From the NCBI RefSeq assembly GCF_013393945.1, contig NZ_CP040298.1:62001-126000 (forward strand): DNA of 64,000 bases, written 5' to 3'. Positions 7,953 through 15,802 of the stretch are shown piece by piece (positions within the stretch are counted from its first letter, which is position 1; the number at the start of each line of letters is the position of its first letter). The notes beneath the pieces are model-generated. The model did not search any database. It was given only the letters and a program-made list of their open reading frames with translations, and was not told the DNA's origin. Source of the DNA: Nostoc sp. TCL26-01. GTDB lineage: Bacteria; Cyanobacteriota; Cyanobacteriia; Cyanobacteriales; Nostocaceae. A program made the translations under genes and the position numbers.

Positions 7953-8765
7953 TTAAACAAACGCTGGTGGACGCTCAAGAGCTTTGCAGTGGTAAGCCTG
8001 AGCAAGTTGCCCAAGCTGGGCAATATGACTTGGTTGGAGCAAGTAAACAGAAGAATCTTGAAGAATCTGCTTTAATTCTGCCGCCCACTGACCATAATGA
8101 GAACGGCCAATAGTACCTCCAGATGACTGTATGTAGTTGACTAAAACTTGGGGGTGAAGCTTAAATGTACTATTTCCATATTCCTTGGTGCATTGAAGAA
8201 GAAATTCATAGTCAGCAAATATTTGGTACTTAGGATTCCATTTAGGAGTAGAGTTATGAACATGAGTGAATCCATTGCTATCAAAAATTTCTTGCTGAGA
8301 AATAAGATTATCAAGTGTACAGAAGGAGTTGCTAGGAGAAGTAAAAATTTTACTGGAACGTATAGTTTTATGTTGAAGAACAACATCACGACGACGCTTT
8401 TGTATAGCCATACTGTATTTAACAAAACCATGTTGTTGAAAAAAATGCTTAGTAGCACAAATAAATTCTCTCTCAAAGCTATTGTCATCATCTAAATAAG
8501 TAATCAAACTACCAGTGGCTAGATTTAATCCAGCATTCCGGGCATAGCATAAGCCAAAACCAGTAGATGAATGCTCTATTTCTACATAAGCTATGGGAAA
8601 TGGAGCTTGAAGCGTAGCAATCATCTCTCTGGTTTGTTGGTTGCACCCATCGTTAATGACTACCCACTCAAAATTATGGTCGGTTTGGTTGAGTAAGCTA
8701 TTAAATGCAACTGTGTAAAGTTGTTGAGGTCTATTATATGTAGCGGTAATAACTGAGATTGTCAT
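7953..8765 (-). CDS. Family 2 glycosyltransferase (GT-A fold)
   Basis: 270 residues. The start 'MTISVITATYNRPQQL' and 'WVVINDGC' are the classical GT2 nucleotide-sugar binding strand, and 'LITYLDDDN' (about 89-97) carries the DxD-type metal-binding motif. No membrane segment is visible, so it is probably soluble. It overlaps the end of the FolD-like gene by 4 bp (ATGA), showing translational coupling. The right-arm copy at 38070-38882 encodes the same protein. Antiparallel ORFs inside it are shadows. Acceptor unknown; the link with folate and DNA methyltransferase genes raises the idea of DNA or nucleotide modification (inference). Confidence 0.85.
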   Translation of the reverse strand: MTISVITATYNRPQQLYTVAFNSLLNQTDHNFEWVVINDGCNQQTREMIATLQAPFPIAYVEIEHSSTGFGLCYARNAGLNLATGSLITYLDDDNSFEREFICATKHFFQQHGFVKYSMAIQKRRRDVVLQHKTIRSSKIFTSPSNSFCTLDNLISQQEIFDSNGFTHVHNSTPKWNPKYQIFADYEFLLQCTKEYGNSTFKLHPQVLVNYIQSSGGTIGRSHYGQWAAELKQILQDSSVYLLQPSHIAQLGQLAQAYHCKALERPPAFV

Positions 8766-9955
8766 ATTTCAGGTTCTATAATTATTTGTTGTTCTCTTTG
8801 TGCAAGAAAATTCCCAATTTTCAACCAATTGGCCTTATCTTGCTGGGTTAAGCCCCTAGCTAGATATATCTGAGTATCACCGTAACCTAATTTTATCAGA
8901 GGCAAAGTATCCTGATTTCTTGTCAATGTCAATAATGAATCTGCCAAATTTAAAATAAGTTTATACTCGCCTACTTCTACTCCTAGTCTATCTTTGTCAA
9001 TCCGTTGTAAATTCTGAGTATTAGTATCTCTATCACTAATAACTAAGCGGTCAAATAAATTTTTAATAACAGGTGCAATAACTCTGGCTATTTGTGTTTG
9101 TTGTTCTAATAACTCCTGGTAATTCCATTTGGGTAGCTCGATATTTAATTCCATTTTAATAAATCTTTCGGCAAGAATAGCCATTTCTATTGGGCCAACT
9201 CCACCAGGAACAGGAGTAATATTTTGAGGAATAGAATAAGCACTCTTATCTATATCACCTAAAGGAGCATTTACAGTAGGAGTAAACCCAGCATCAACAA
9301 CTAGTCTGTGCTGAGGCAATATGTATTGTGTCATTGCCCCAGGTTCACCCGTTACAGTTACTACAATATCTGCTTGAGCAGTTAAGGATTTATCGTCATT
9401 AATTTCTAAAATAAAAGATTCTATCCCTCGTTGTGCGAGATATTGAATAACTCCATTACCGACGAAACCACCTCCTCCTATGACTGCTACTTTTGATTGA
9501 GAATCAGCATAAGACTCTACTAATCTAGCAATTCCTTCAGATGTAGCTGCTGCTAGAAACAGCATATTTGGTTGTTGCCTTACACAATCAATATCTTTAA
9601 TAGGAGAGAGTAGTCTAATGGATTCTTGAAATTGGAAGGGGATTGGATATTGAACAATAGCTGTAGTTATTTTATCGTTGTCATTGATTGAGTAAATTAT
9701 ATTTTTAAAATCTTCAACAGGACTATTTTCAGGCAATATTATATAATTAGAGCTAACGCCAATAGCGTTAAATATCTTTACTTTTTGTTCAGCAGAAACT
9801 CTGGCTGCTTCATAACGAGCTTTTCTAGCTAGAGGAAGATTTTCTGAAGCTTCAAATCGGATGATTGTTATCTCTTTGCCTTGCAGTTGAGATTTATACT
9901 GCTGACATTCATTTTTGATATGTTCTTTAATTAAGTTCCCGTCTATTAATCCCAT
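8762..9955 (-). CDS. FolD-like methylenetetrahydrofolate dehydrogenase/cyclohydrolase with C-terminal extension
   Basis: 397 residues; typical FolD is about 285. Residues 1-285 carry FolD landmarks: 'IVQYPIP' and 'LSPIKDIDCVRQQP' in the substrate region, the Rossmann loop 'VIGGGGFVGNGV' (about 158-169), and 'PVPGGVGPIEMAIL', the FolD signature. The catalytic Lys appears kept ('SAEQKVKIF') but the Tyr of the usual Y-x3-K pair appears to be Ser. The remaining ~110 residues are not FolD. The family interconverts methylene- and formyl-tetrahydrofolate in the cytosol. Coupled to the GT2 gene; the copy at 36880-38073 is the same. Activity with standard folates is uncertain. Confidence 0.75.
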   Translation of the reverse strand: MGLIDGNLIKEHIKNECQQYKSQLQGKEITIIRFEASENLPLARKARYEAARVSAEQKVKIFNAIGVSSNYIILPENSPVEDFKNIIYSINDNDKITTAIVQYPIPFQFQESIRLLSPIKDIDCVRQQPNMLFLAAATSEGIARLVESYADSQSKVAVIGGGGFVGNGVIQYLAQRGIESFILEINDDKSLTAQADIVVTVTGEPGAMTQYILPQHRLVVDAGFTPTVNAPLGDIDKSAYSIPQNITPVPGGVGPIEMAILAERFIKMELNIELPKWNYQELLEQQTQIARVIAPVIKNLFDRLVISDRDTNTQNLQRIDKDRLGVEVGEYKLILNLADSLLTLTRNQDTLPLIKLGYGDTQIYLARGLTQQDKANWLKIGNFLAQREQQIIIEPEI

Positions 9956-9994
9956 TATTAAAGAAATTAATTTATTTTCATACTAAAAAATATT

Positions 9995-10225
9995 TCAAAA
10001 AGAATATTTATTAATATATCCAAGTTCAATATCATTATTATATACATAGTTTTTCAAGTAATTACCATCAAATTCATAACCAGAAAAAACTAGATTTTTA
10101 TCTGGATACTGGTGTTGAAACCACAAAATTGCTTCTTCTTCTGTGTGAAATGTTTGTAGCGCTACATCTTGTGAAGAAATACTCCAAGCATTACTATCTT
10201 TTGAACTACACACATATTTAACCAT
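9995..10225 (-). CDS. Hypothetical protein, 76 residues
   Basis: Starts MVKYVCSSKDSNAWSI; mixed polar and aromatic, no membrane segment. The right-arm copy (36610-36840) differs only at residue 2 (Val to Leu). It precedes the FolD-like gene by about 40 bp and probably belongs to the same transcript. The Trp- and Tyr-rich sequence with 'FHTEEEAILWFQHQYPD' looks like a small alpha/beta protein. No family recognised. Confidence 0.65.
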   Translation of the reverse strand: MVKYVCSSKDSNAWSISSQDVALQTFHTEEEAILWFQHQYPDKNLVFSGYEFDGNYLKNYVYNNDIELGYINKYSF

Positions 10226-10306
10226 TTACTTACCTCATGAAATATGAAAGGAAACTTGTTTACCATTTTATTATCTTTGTATTTAGCCCCTCCAAATAGT
10301 TCACCG

Positions 10307-10960
10307 TCAGCCTGACACAGATGCAGCTAACGATCGCAGCAGTCGCTCCCGATAGAACTCATGCTGTAACCCCGACAGAACCCCCAGCACCCCCAACTCC
10401 GACCAGACTCCTAAATCCTCAGAGTGCAGAGACACTTGATAGTAGCCGCAAGAGAGGCGATAACACACCACGGGATAACCAGACGAGTGGCACTTTTCGA
10501 TTAGCGACAATACCTGAGTTGGATAAGTGGTTTTCCCTCCTTGAACAAGAGTTAGCTGTGGGCGAGAAATACCAATTTCTCCACCCCAAAGCTCTGGTAG
10601 GTATTTTTGTACTACTTCCTCACTAATCTGATGACGATGGCAGAAATCCCCAGTCTTCTCAAAACAGCACAGCGTTGTATCCTCCGGGTTATCTTTTTGC
10701 TTGCCTACCCATAACTGAATCAGAGTAAGCCGAGAGTCTAGGATTTCGCGGAATTTTTGCTTGTATTGTTCTTGTGCGATGGCGTTCCGCCCAGCGTAGC
10801 TGATCGCATCTTTAGCTGAAGACTTCCACCAAGAGAGCAATTCAGGAGTGGGTGCGAACAGAGGAAGATGCTTGCCTTTCCAGTTTGGAGGCGGGTAGAG
10901 TGAAATAGAGACAGCTTCCCCCTTAACTTCACCTGCGTAGTACGAAGTATAAACTGTCAT
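10307..10960 (-). CDS. DUF488-like protein carrying an 8-residue repeat insertion
   Basis: About 217 residues from the ATG at 10960, one base after the stop of the DUF1392 gene. 'LCCFEKTGDFCHRH' is the Cys/His signature of DUF488 proteins, whose function is not established. Compared with the right copy (35902-36528) it has 8 extra residues (ISYAGRNA region) encoded by a 24-bp insertion at 10781-10804 that splits a GCGATCGC site. Otherwise the two copies are well conserved. It is part of the methyltransferase-DUF1392-DUF488 operon. Confidence 0.65.
   Translation of the reverse strand: MTVYTSYYAGEVKGEAVSISLYPPPNWKGKHLPLFAPTPELLSWWKSSAKDAISYAGRNAIAQEQYKQKFREILDSRLTLIQLWVGKQKDNPEDTTLCCFEKTGDFCHRHQISEEVVQKYLPELWGGEIGISRPQLTLVQGGKTTYPTQVLSLIEKCHSSGYPVVCYRLSCGYYQVSLHSEDLGVWSELGVLGVLSGLQHEFYRERLLRSLAASVSG
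10781..10804. repeat. 24-bp very small dispersed repeat inserted in a HIP1 site
   Basis: The right arm reads GCGATCGC at this point; the left arm reads GCGAT, then 24 extra bases (GGCGTTCCGCC...GCTGAT), then CGC. GAT occurs at both edges like a 3-bp target duplication. The insertion keeps the reading frame. The sequence type (GCGTTCCGCCCAGCGTAGC) resembles the very small mobile repeats reported from Nostoc genomes. Confidence 0.75.
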
Positions 10961-10961
10961 A

Positions 10962-11453
10962 TTATACCCCCACCAAATCATAATCAGTAACCCAAGCAAG
11001 GCGGCTGTTCAGCTTGGGGTTGCTGGAGGATTGAGGCAGGATACAAATCGGTGCATCCTCTGGAACGATCAAATATGGGGACTTCCACTCGATTTGATAG
11101 AACCAAGCGCCGTTGATCAACTGTAGCCCCAGGACGGTACGAATCTTCGGGCCATCTCCAGCGAACTGGAATTTGACCAATTCGCCCACCATGAACACAG
11201 GTTTTTCCACGGAAACAGCTTGCAGTCGTCCAGAGGTGATGATTTCCATTCCTCGCACTGAGACAATATCGTGATCAAGAGCGATAGAGTATTCCCAACC
11301 ATCAGACCACTCGACCCCGCAGCAATAGCCGAATACTTTTCTACCAGGCAGATAAACTCTCTCCAGCAGACTGATGACCATCGGCGGGATTTGTTGACCC
11401 CAGGGTGGTGAGATGTACCAGCAGGATTCTAGCGTGGTGATTGAGTTAGTCAT
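10962..11453 (-). CDS. DUF1392 family protein
   Basis: 163 residues starting MTNSITTLESCWYISPPWG; the ATG overlaps the methyltransferase stop (ATGACTAA), so I take this start over longer upstream ones. 'GYCCGVEW', 'YSIALDHDIV' and 'LGLQLINGAWFYQIEW' recur in two other proteins of the window (19320-19778 and 35406-35897). DUF1392 is a family restricted to Anabaena/Nostoc-type cyanobacteria with no known function. Predicted soluble, beta-rich, with SH3-like character. Its coupling to the methyltransferase suggests joint function in DNA modification or its control. Confidence 0.75.
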   Translation of the reverse strand: MTNSITTLESCWYISPPWGQQIPPMVISLLERVYLPGRKVFGYCCGVEWSDGWEYSIALDHDIVSVRGMEIITSGRLQAVSVEKPVFMVGELVKFQFAGDGPKIRTVLGLQLINGAWFYQIEWKSPYLIVPEDAPICILPQSSSNPKLNSRLAWVTDYDLVGV

Positions 11454-12639
11454 AAGAAAGCTCCAGTTGTTTTTGTATATGTGCGAATAACTGAGTTGCA
11501 AAACTGGGTGGAACAGAGTAGCCGATGATTGAGCCAGCCGTACCAGTTTGTGGTGGGAACTCATACCAAGATGGAAAACCTTGTAAAATGGCTGCTGCTT
11601 GGATAGACAAAGATTTGACAGCACCATCGGGCAACCAGATATCAGCGAATTTGTTGCGGTTGCAGCCTTTGTGGTCGGTGAAATGCGATCGCAGTATGGT
11701 GTTAGCTGGCTCCTTCCCTGCCTTGCACTTAGGTAACTTGCGTCTCCCAACCCGTTCAATCAGAAGTGGTGTTGGTTTATTAGCTGCTAAAAATTGCTCT
11801 ACGGCTTGTTGTTGCTTGGGCAGTAGTTGGGAATCTCTCATGCTGGGGATGAGGTGAGCGATCGCAGAGTGCCATCCAACTTGACCCCTGGTAGGTGGCA
11901 GTGTGAGTGCTACATCCTGACAGGCCACAAGGACTAGACGTTTCCGCGCCTGGGGCAATGCGTAATCAGCCATGTTCACCACACTGTAGTTAAGCTTATA
12001 ACCCAGTAATTCCAGCGCGTTCAGGATAATGGCGAAACTTTGACTATCTTGATATCGTGGGACATTTTCGAGAGTGAAGACCTGTGGACGCAACTTTCGT
12101 AGAGCTGCTGCTACTGCTTGGGCCGCGCTGAGGTCATCATCTGTTTCAAAAGCAATCCCGGCTTTGGCAGTATGGGCAACAGAAAAGTTGGCACACACCG
12201 GAGAGGCATGGAGATAGTCAGGGTTTTGGGGAAATCCGATGAAACCAGTCCGTGCTAATTCTTGTACTGTTTGCTGAATGACTTTGCAACCATACTCATG
12301 AAAATTGTGGTGGTGAGTGTGAGCGATGGCCTGACTGAGCTTTGGTTTGGTGGGGTCATGCTCTACAGCAATAACCGGACGAATACCCGCTTGAACCATG
12401 CCCCCTTCAATCCCGCCGCCCCCAGCGAATAATACTACAGCTGTTGGTGCGTTGGGTGGTAGTACGGGTTTGGTGAAAGGTGGTTTTGGCTCACGTTCAC
12501 CAATGACACGGGGATACAATGCTGTTGAGCCGTCCTGTAGTTTTTTAGTTTCGGTGTACTGATAGAGGCATCCTTGGTTACGAAGGGATAAACGTTTAAA
12601 GTTGTCCTCTAAGAATTTTTTGGGTGTCACAAATGACAT
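11446..12639 (-). CDS. C5-cytosine DNA methyltransferase with variant catalytic motif
   Basis: 397 residues from the ATG at 12639 (aligned with the right-arm start). SAM motif I 'VVLFAGGGGIEGGM', motif IV 'ASPVCANFS', motif VI 'FTLENV' and motif VIII 'QARKRLVLVAC' appear in order, and the tail 'GSIIGYSVPPSFATQLFAHI' is motif X. The catalytic loop has Val-Cys where most C5 methyltransferases have Pro-Cys. Forms a SAM-dependent enzyme acting on DNA. The right copy (34304-35413) is diverged but keeps every motif. No restriction enzyme gene adjoins it; solitary or protective role is likely. Confidence 0.85.
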   Translation of the reverse strand: MSFVTPKKFLEDNFKRLSLRNQGCLYQYTETKKLQDGSTALYPRVIGEREPKPPFTKPVLPPNAPTAVVLFAGGGGIEGGMVQAGIRPVIAVEHDPTKPKLSQAIAHTHHHNFHEYGCKVIQQTVQELARTGFIGFPQNPDYLHASPVCANFSVAHTAKAGIAFETDDDLSAAQAVAAALRKLRPQVFTLENVPRYQDSQSFAIILNALELLGYKLNYSVVNMADYALPQARKRLVLVACQDVALTLPPTRGQVGWHSAIAHLIPSMRDSQLLPKQQQAVEQFLAANKPTPLLIERVGRRKLPKCKAGKEPANTILRSHFTDHKGCNRNKFADIWLPDGAVKSLSIQAAAILQGFPSWYEFPPQTGTAGSIIGYSVPPSFATQLFAHIQKQLELSYD

Positions 12640-12655
12640 TGCAATCACTGATTTA

Positions 12656-13432
12656 TCAAAATAGCGAAAGTTGTACTGGAGAATCAATCACTTTCTTGTC
12701 ACAAGTTCTGGTGTACTTCTCCTTTGTTTTTGGAAGTTTGCTTGGTTTTATTTCCGGTGAAATCTCAAAAGAAATAGTTAATTGTATTGACTGGTCAATT
12801 GTTGGTAATTCGTCCTCATCCTGATGGTGATTTAGGTCAACATCATCTGGTACACTCCATCCTTTATAAGTTTTTCTAGCTCCACGCAGAAGATTAATCA
12901 AACAACCAGGAATTAACCCCCGCACTCTAGCAAATTCAGAAATATTAAAACCTTTAATAATCTGACCATCGGGAGAAAGCAGAATAAAAGATTTGCCTCT
13001 TTTAACAGGAGTAGAAATAAGATTCTGATTAGCATTACAAGCTTTCCACCCCTTGTATGTAATCAAAACACCAGTAGTTAAAGCATGAAACGATTTCCTA
13101 TCTAATCCATTTGTTCTAGCAAAATCTCCTAATTGAGAAGTTTTATGGTAATTACCATTTGGGTCTAAGAAATGATATATATATATTTTTTTCTTTCTGC
13201 CGCCTTGAGCTTTTGTCCACCCTTTGTGAGCAATGGCTTTGCCGCTTAATACGAGGTAAAGACATTCTTCATTCAAACCATATTTTTGAGCAAAGTCCCG
13301 AACTCCCCTACCCCTGAAAATTTCGCCAGTAGGAGATTTAAAATCATATTTCTTACTTTTTGAATTACTTGCTCCTGCTTGATTTTTACCTGTGGCAGGG
13401 AAAGAACGAATGCTTCTTAGATTTACATTCAT
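12656..13432 (-). CDS. Triple NUMOD/IENR-like DNA-binding repeat protein
   Basis: 258 residues built of three repeats of about 50 residues (near 27-75, 85-130 and 147-195). Each runs 'F-x-x-P-x-G ... DFA/EFA ... GL ... L-x-x-G ... KGW'. Such units occur in homing endonucleases as helix-turn-helix DNA-binding modules (NUMOD/IENR type), normally next to a GIY-YIG or HNH nuclease. No nuclease domain is present here. The basic N-terminus and a polar C-terminus flank the repeats. The gene lies only in the left arm, upstream of the methyltransferase, so it is part of a block inserted in one copy. Confidence 0.6.
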   Translation of the reverse strand: MNVNLRSIRSFPATGKNQAGASNSKSKKYDFKSPTGEIFRGRGVRDFAQKYGLNEECLYLVLSGKAIAHKGWTKAQGGRKKKIYIYHFLDPNGNYHKTSQLGDFARTNGLDRKSFHALTTGVLITYKGWKACNANQNLISTPVKRGKSFILLSPDGQIIKGFNISEFARVRGLIPGCLINLLRGARKTYKGWSVPDDVDLNHHQDEDELPTIDQSIQLTISFEISPEIKPSKLPKTKEKYTRTCDKKVIDSPVQLSLF

Positions 13433-13698
13433 AAAGTTACTTTTTAATAACCAAACTATTTTGTTATGAATGTGGAATATTTTCTGACAAAGAAAATCTC
13501 TGAAGTAAAACGTCTTGAATTAATAACAATATTTTACAACTCACTTGCAATTAAATCAATTATATAAGTATGCTTTTTGGAGTTCAATCTATTTAAAAAT
13601 ATAGATAACATGGGTAGCAAAACTCTAATAATTGAATACAAGATTTAACTGTCAGAAAATACGGAGAATAAAAGAGAACTAATTTTATAAAACAGCCT

Positions 13699-14079
13699 CT
13701 AAAACTCCAGTAATTGTATATATGCGTCTAATGCCGCTATTGCCGGATGAGGATGTGCTTGTGACTTTAACCCGTGGCAGATAGTGGCACTTACTCCCAG
13801 CTCATCAAAAGCAAACTGAATGCTGGAGTGACGAACAGCGCAATAGTGCATCACAGTTAGTAGCAGGAAATTTAGCTGTGAAAAAACCAGACCTTCACCA
13901 CTGTCCAAACGCCACGCTATGTTTTCGGAACTAATCAAGCGCCAAGCTTCAGAAGAATTACGCTTTTCGACTGTGGGTAGGATTTTGACCTTGAAGTTGT
14001 AATCGCGGTTTGTGGTCAAGCACTGGTCAGGGGCGAGAGTAGCCCATTTGTGGAGAAGTTGTTGGTAGGTTGCGTTCAT
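13699..14079 (-). CDS. Hypothetical protein, left arm only
   Basis: 126 residues from the ATG at 14079; the longer upstream frame overlaps the divergent gene at 14124 and is rejected. Contains 'LNFLLLTVMHYCAVRHSSIQFAFDELGV', a helical stretch, and a Cys/His-containing tail 'GLKSQAHPHPAIAALDAY'. No family recognised. The upstream 266 bp (13433-13698) are AT-rich without a gene. Confidence 0.45.
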   Translation of the reverse strand: MNATYQQLLHKWATLAPDQCLTTNRDYNFKVKILPTVEKRNSSEAWRLISSENIAWRLDSGEGLVFSQLNFLLLTVMHYCAVRHSSIQFAFDELGVSATICHGLKSQAHPHPAIAALDAYIQLLEF

Positions 14080-14123
14080 ACAGATGTGTTGGTTTGAGCC
14101 ACAATAGATAAATAGGAGGAGAC

Positions 14124-14444
14124 ATGACAAACGCAGGACAGCCAGAAGATATTGGGCTAAGGTTTGAGAATATTGACACTCGCCTAGAAGAAATAGGCGA
14201 TGAATTGGATTTACTATGTACTGTGCAAAATGCGAATAGACGAGAAACGAGAGGTAATTCCCAAACAATTGCCCGACTAGAGCGTACTATTAGGGAACTG
14301 GCTGAAATTGCTCGTCTGCATCAGCAAGGGCTACGTGAGGCTCAAAGAGATGCCGAGCGAGATCGTGAATTGTTCCAAATGGAAATTCGGCGGATTTGGG
14401 AGTATCTTCGAGATCGCAATGGAGGAAGTAGCACACCGAACTAA
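14124..14444 (+). CDS. Coiled-coil hypothetical protein, left arm only
   Basis: 106 residues with heptad-like, charged helices ('ARLERTIRELAEIARLHQQGLREAQRDAERDREL'), predicted coiled coil nearly throughout. Preceded by AGGAGGAGAC. Divergent from 13699-14079 and convergent with the helicase gene, ending only 7 bp before it. Many cyanobacterial plasmids carry such short coiled-coil proteins; function unknown. Confidence 0.55.
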   Translation: MTNAGQPEDIGLRFENIDTRLEEIGDELDLLCTVQNANRRETRGNSQTIARLERTIRELAEIARLHQQGLREAQRDAERDRELFQMEIRRIWEYLRDRNGGSSTPN

Positions 14445-14450
14445 GCCAAT

Positions 14451-15800
14451 TCACCTCGCTAAGTTCAAAAACCGAGAAGTAGAGAAATCACAGAGCATGG
14501 TTGCAGTGCCGAGTTTGCCGTAAAGCCGATTTTTCTCAACAATCAACTCGATAGTTTGGTCACTAGGGTCTTTTGTATACACAGAATCGCGGTAAAGCAT
14601 AATTAACTGGTCGCAAACCTCGAAAATTTCCCCAGAGTTGCGGAGTAAATGGCGATTGGGGCGTTTATCAGCAGTAGTTTGGTTCCCCCGGTTGATTTGA
14701 CATCCCAAGAAAACGGGGATTTTGTGTTCTTTAGCTACAGCGCGAATCTGGCGAGTAATCTTGCCGACTTCATGGGCCATGTTTCCACTAGACTCCAAAG
14801 GAATTTGCTGTAGATAATCAACAAACACAGCACCCAGAGAACCACCCGCTTCAGCAATAGAGCGACGAACAGCAGAAGCAATCATAGTGGGAGTTGGGGA
14901 AGAATGCTCAAAAATCTGCCAAGGCATTTCGGCTAGTTGACTAACGCCTTGTGCAACTTGCTGCCAGTAGGATTGTGTTTGGGCTTGGATATGAGCAGAA
15001 TCAACACCTGTAATCCTCGCCAACATTCGGGCATTGACTTGACCTCGATCCATTTCGGGAGTGACATAAAGAACACCCTTACCGAGCTTAGTCATGATTT
15101 CGTAAGCAGTGGAAATCATGAAATGGGTTTTGCCCATGTGAGACTCAGCCGCCACAACCACCAGACTACTGGGGTAAAGACCGCCCGTGATTGCTTCCAA
15201 GTCATACCAACCAAATTTTTCGCCTTGCATTTGTCCTGCCTCCAGTTTTTGGTAGAGTTCGATGGCCATGTCAGCAGCCTTGTGAACCTTGCATTGTTCA
15301 TCAGAGGAATTCTGGGTGACGCTGAAAACTTTTTGTTCAGCTTGTGAGAAGATTTGTCCTAAGTCGGTTTGGGTTTCGTAACCCAACTGCACAAGTTCAT
15401 TGCCGATTTTGATGAGCTGTCTTCGGCGGTATTTTTGCATGACCAAATCAGCCAGAACATCGATGTTGACGGCAGAAACAGTGCGGTCAAATAGAGTTGC
15501 TAATTTGTTTCGTCCGCCAATGCGCTCTAGAAGACTATGATCCTTGAGCCAGTTGGTCAAGCAAAGTAAATCGGTAGGTTGACCAGTAGCGGCAAGCTGA
15601 GTAAATGCTTGGTAGATAGTTGTGTGGGCGCTGAGGTAGAATGCTTCCGGGACAAGGATATGGCTGATTCGGTCGAAGGCTTGTGGGTCAAGCATGATGC
15701 CGCCGAGTATGGATTCCTCAGCCTCAATGCTCTGTGGCGGTAAACAATCCACTTCTTTGGGAACCGAAAATGAAATGACGTTATCGTGGTTAAAGTTCAT
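14451..15800 (-). CDS. dnaB: DnaB-type replicative DNA helicase (left copy)
   Basis: 449 residues. N-terminal DnaB domain ('PQSIEAEESILGGIMLDPQAF'-like) followed by the RecA-like motor: Walker A in 'VAAESHMGKTHF' (about 213-224), Walker B in 'GAVFVDYLQQI' (about 323-333), arginine-rich 'RNSGEIFEVCDQLIMLYRD'. Hexameric 5'-3' helicase that would unwind the replicon's origin. It follows the initiator-like gene by 2 bp. It is nearly identical to the right copy (32893-34242), except for a cluster at 'SIAEAGGSLGAVF' versus 'SISESGGLIGAVF' and the last residues. Confidence 0.9.
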   Translation of the reverse strand: MNFNHDNVISFSVPKEVDCLPPQSIEAEESILGGIMLDPQAFDRISHILVPEAFYLSAHTTIYQAFTQLAATGQPTDLLCLTNWLKDHSLLERIGGRNKLATLFDRTVSAVNIDVLADLVMQKYRRRQLIKIGNELVQLGYETQTDLGQIFSQAEQKVFSVTQNSSDEQCKVHKAADMAIELYQKLEAGQMQGEKFGWYDLEAITGGLYPSSLVVVAAESHMGKTHFMISTAYEIMTKLGKGVLYVTPEMDRGQVNARMLARITGVDSAHIQAQTQSYWQQVAQGVSQLAEMPWQIFEHSSPTPTMIASAVRRSIAEAGGSLGAVFVDYLQQIPLESSGNMAHEVGKITRQIRAVAKEHKIPVFLGCQINRGNQTTADKRPNRHLLRNSGEIFEVCDQLIMLYRDSVYTKDPSDQTIELIVEKNRLYGKLGTATMLCDFSTSRFLNLAR

Positions 15801-15802
15801 AA

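Noticed and set aside
8141..8495. Two antiparallel ORFs of about 115 residues inside the glycosyltransferase gene (and the same in the right arm)
   Set aside because: They are open only because the GT2 gene is AT-rich; they have no ribosome site or family features, and the GT2 frame has clear motifs.
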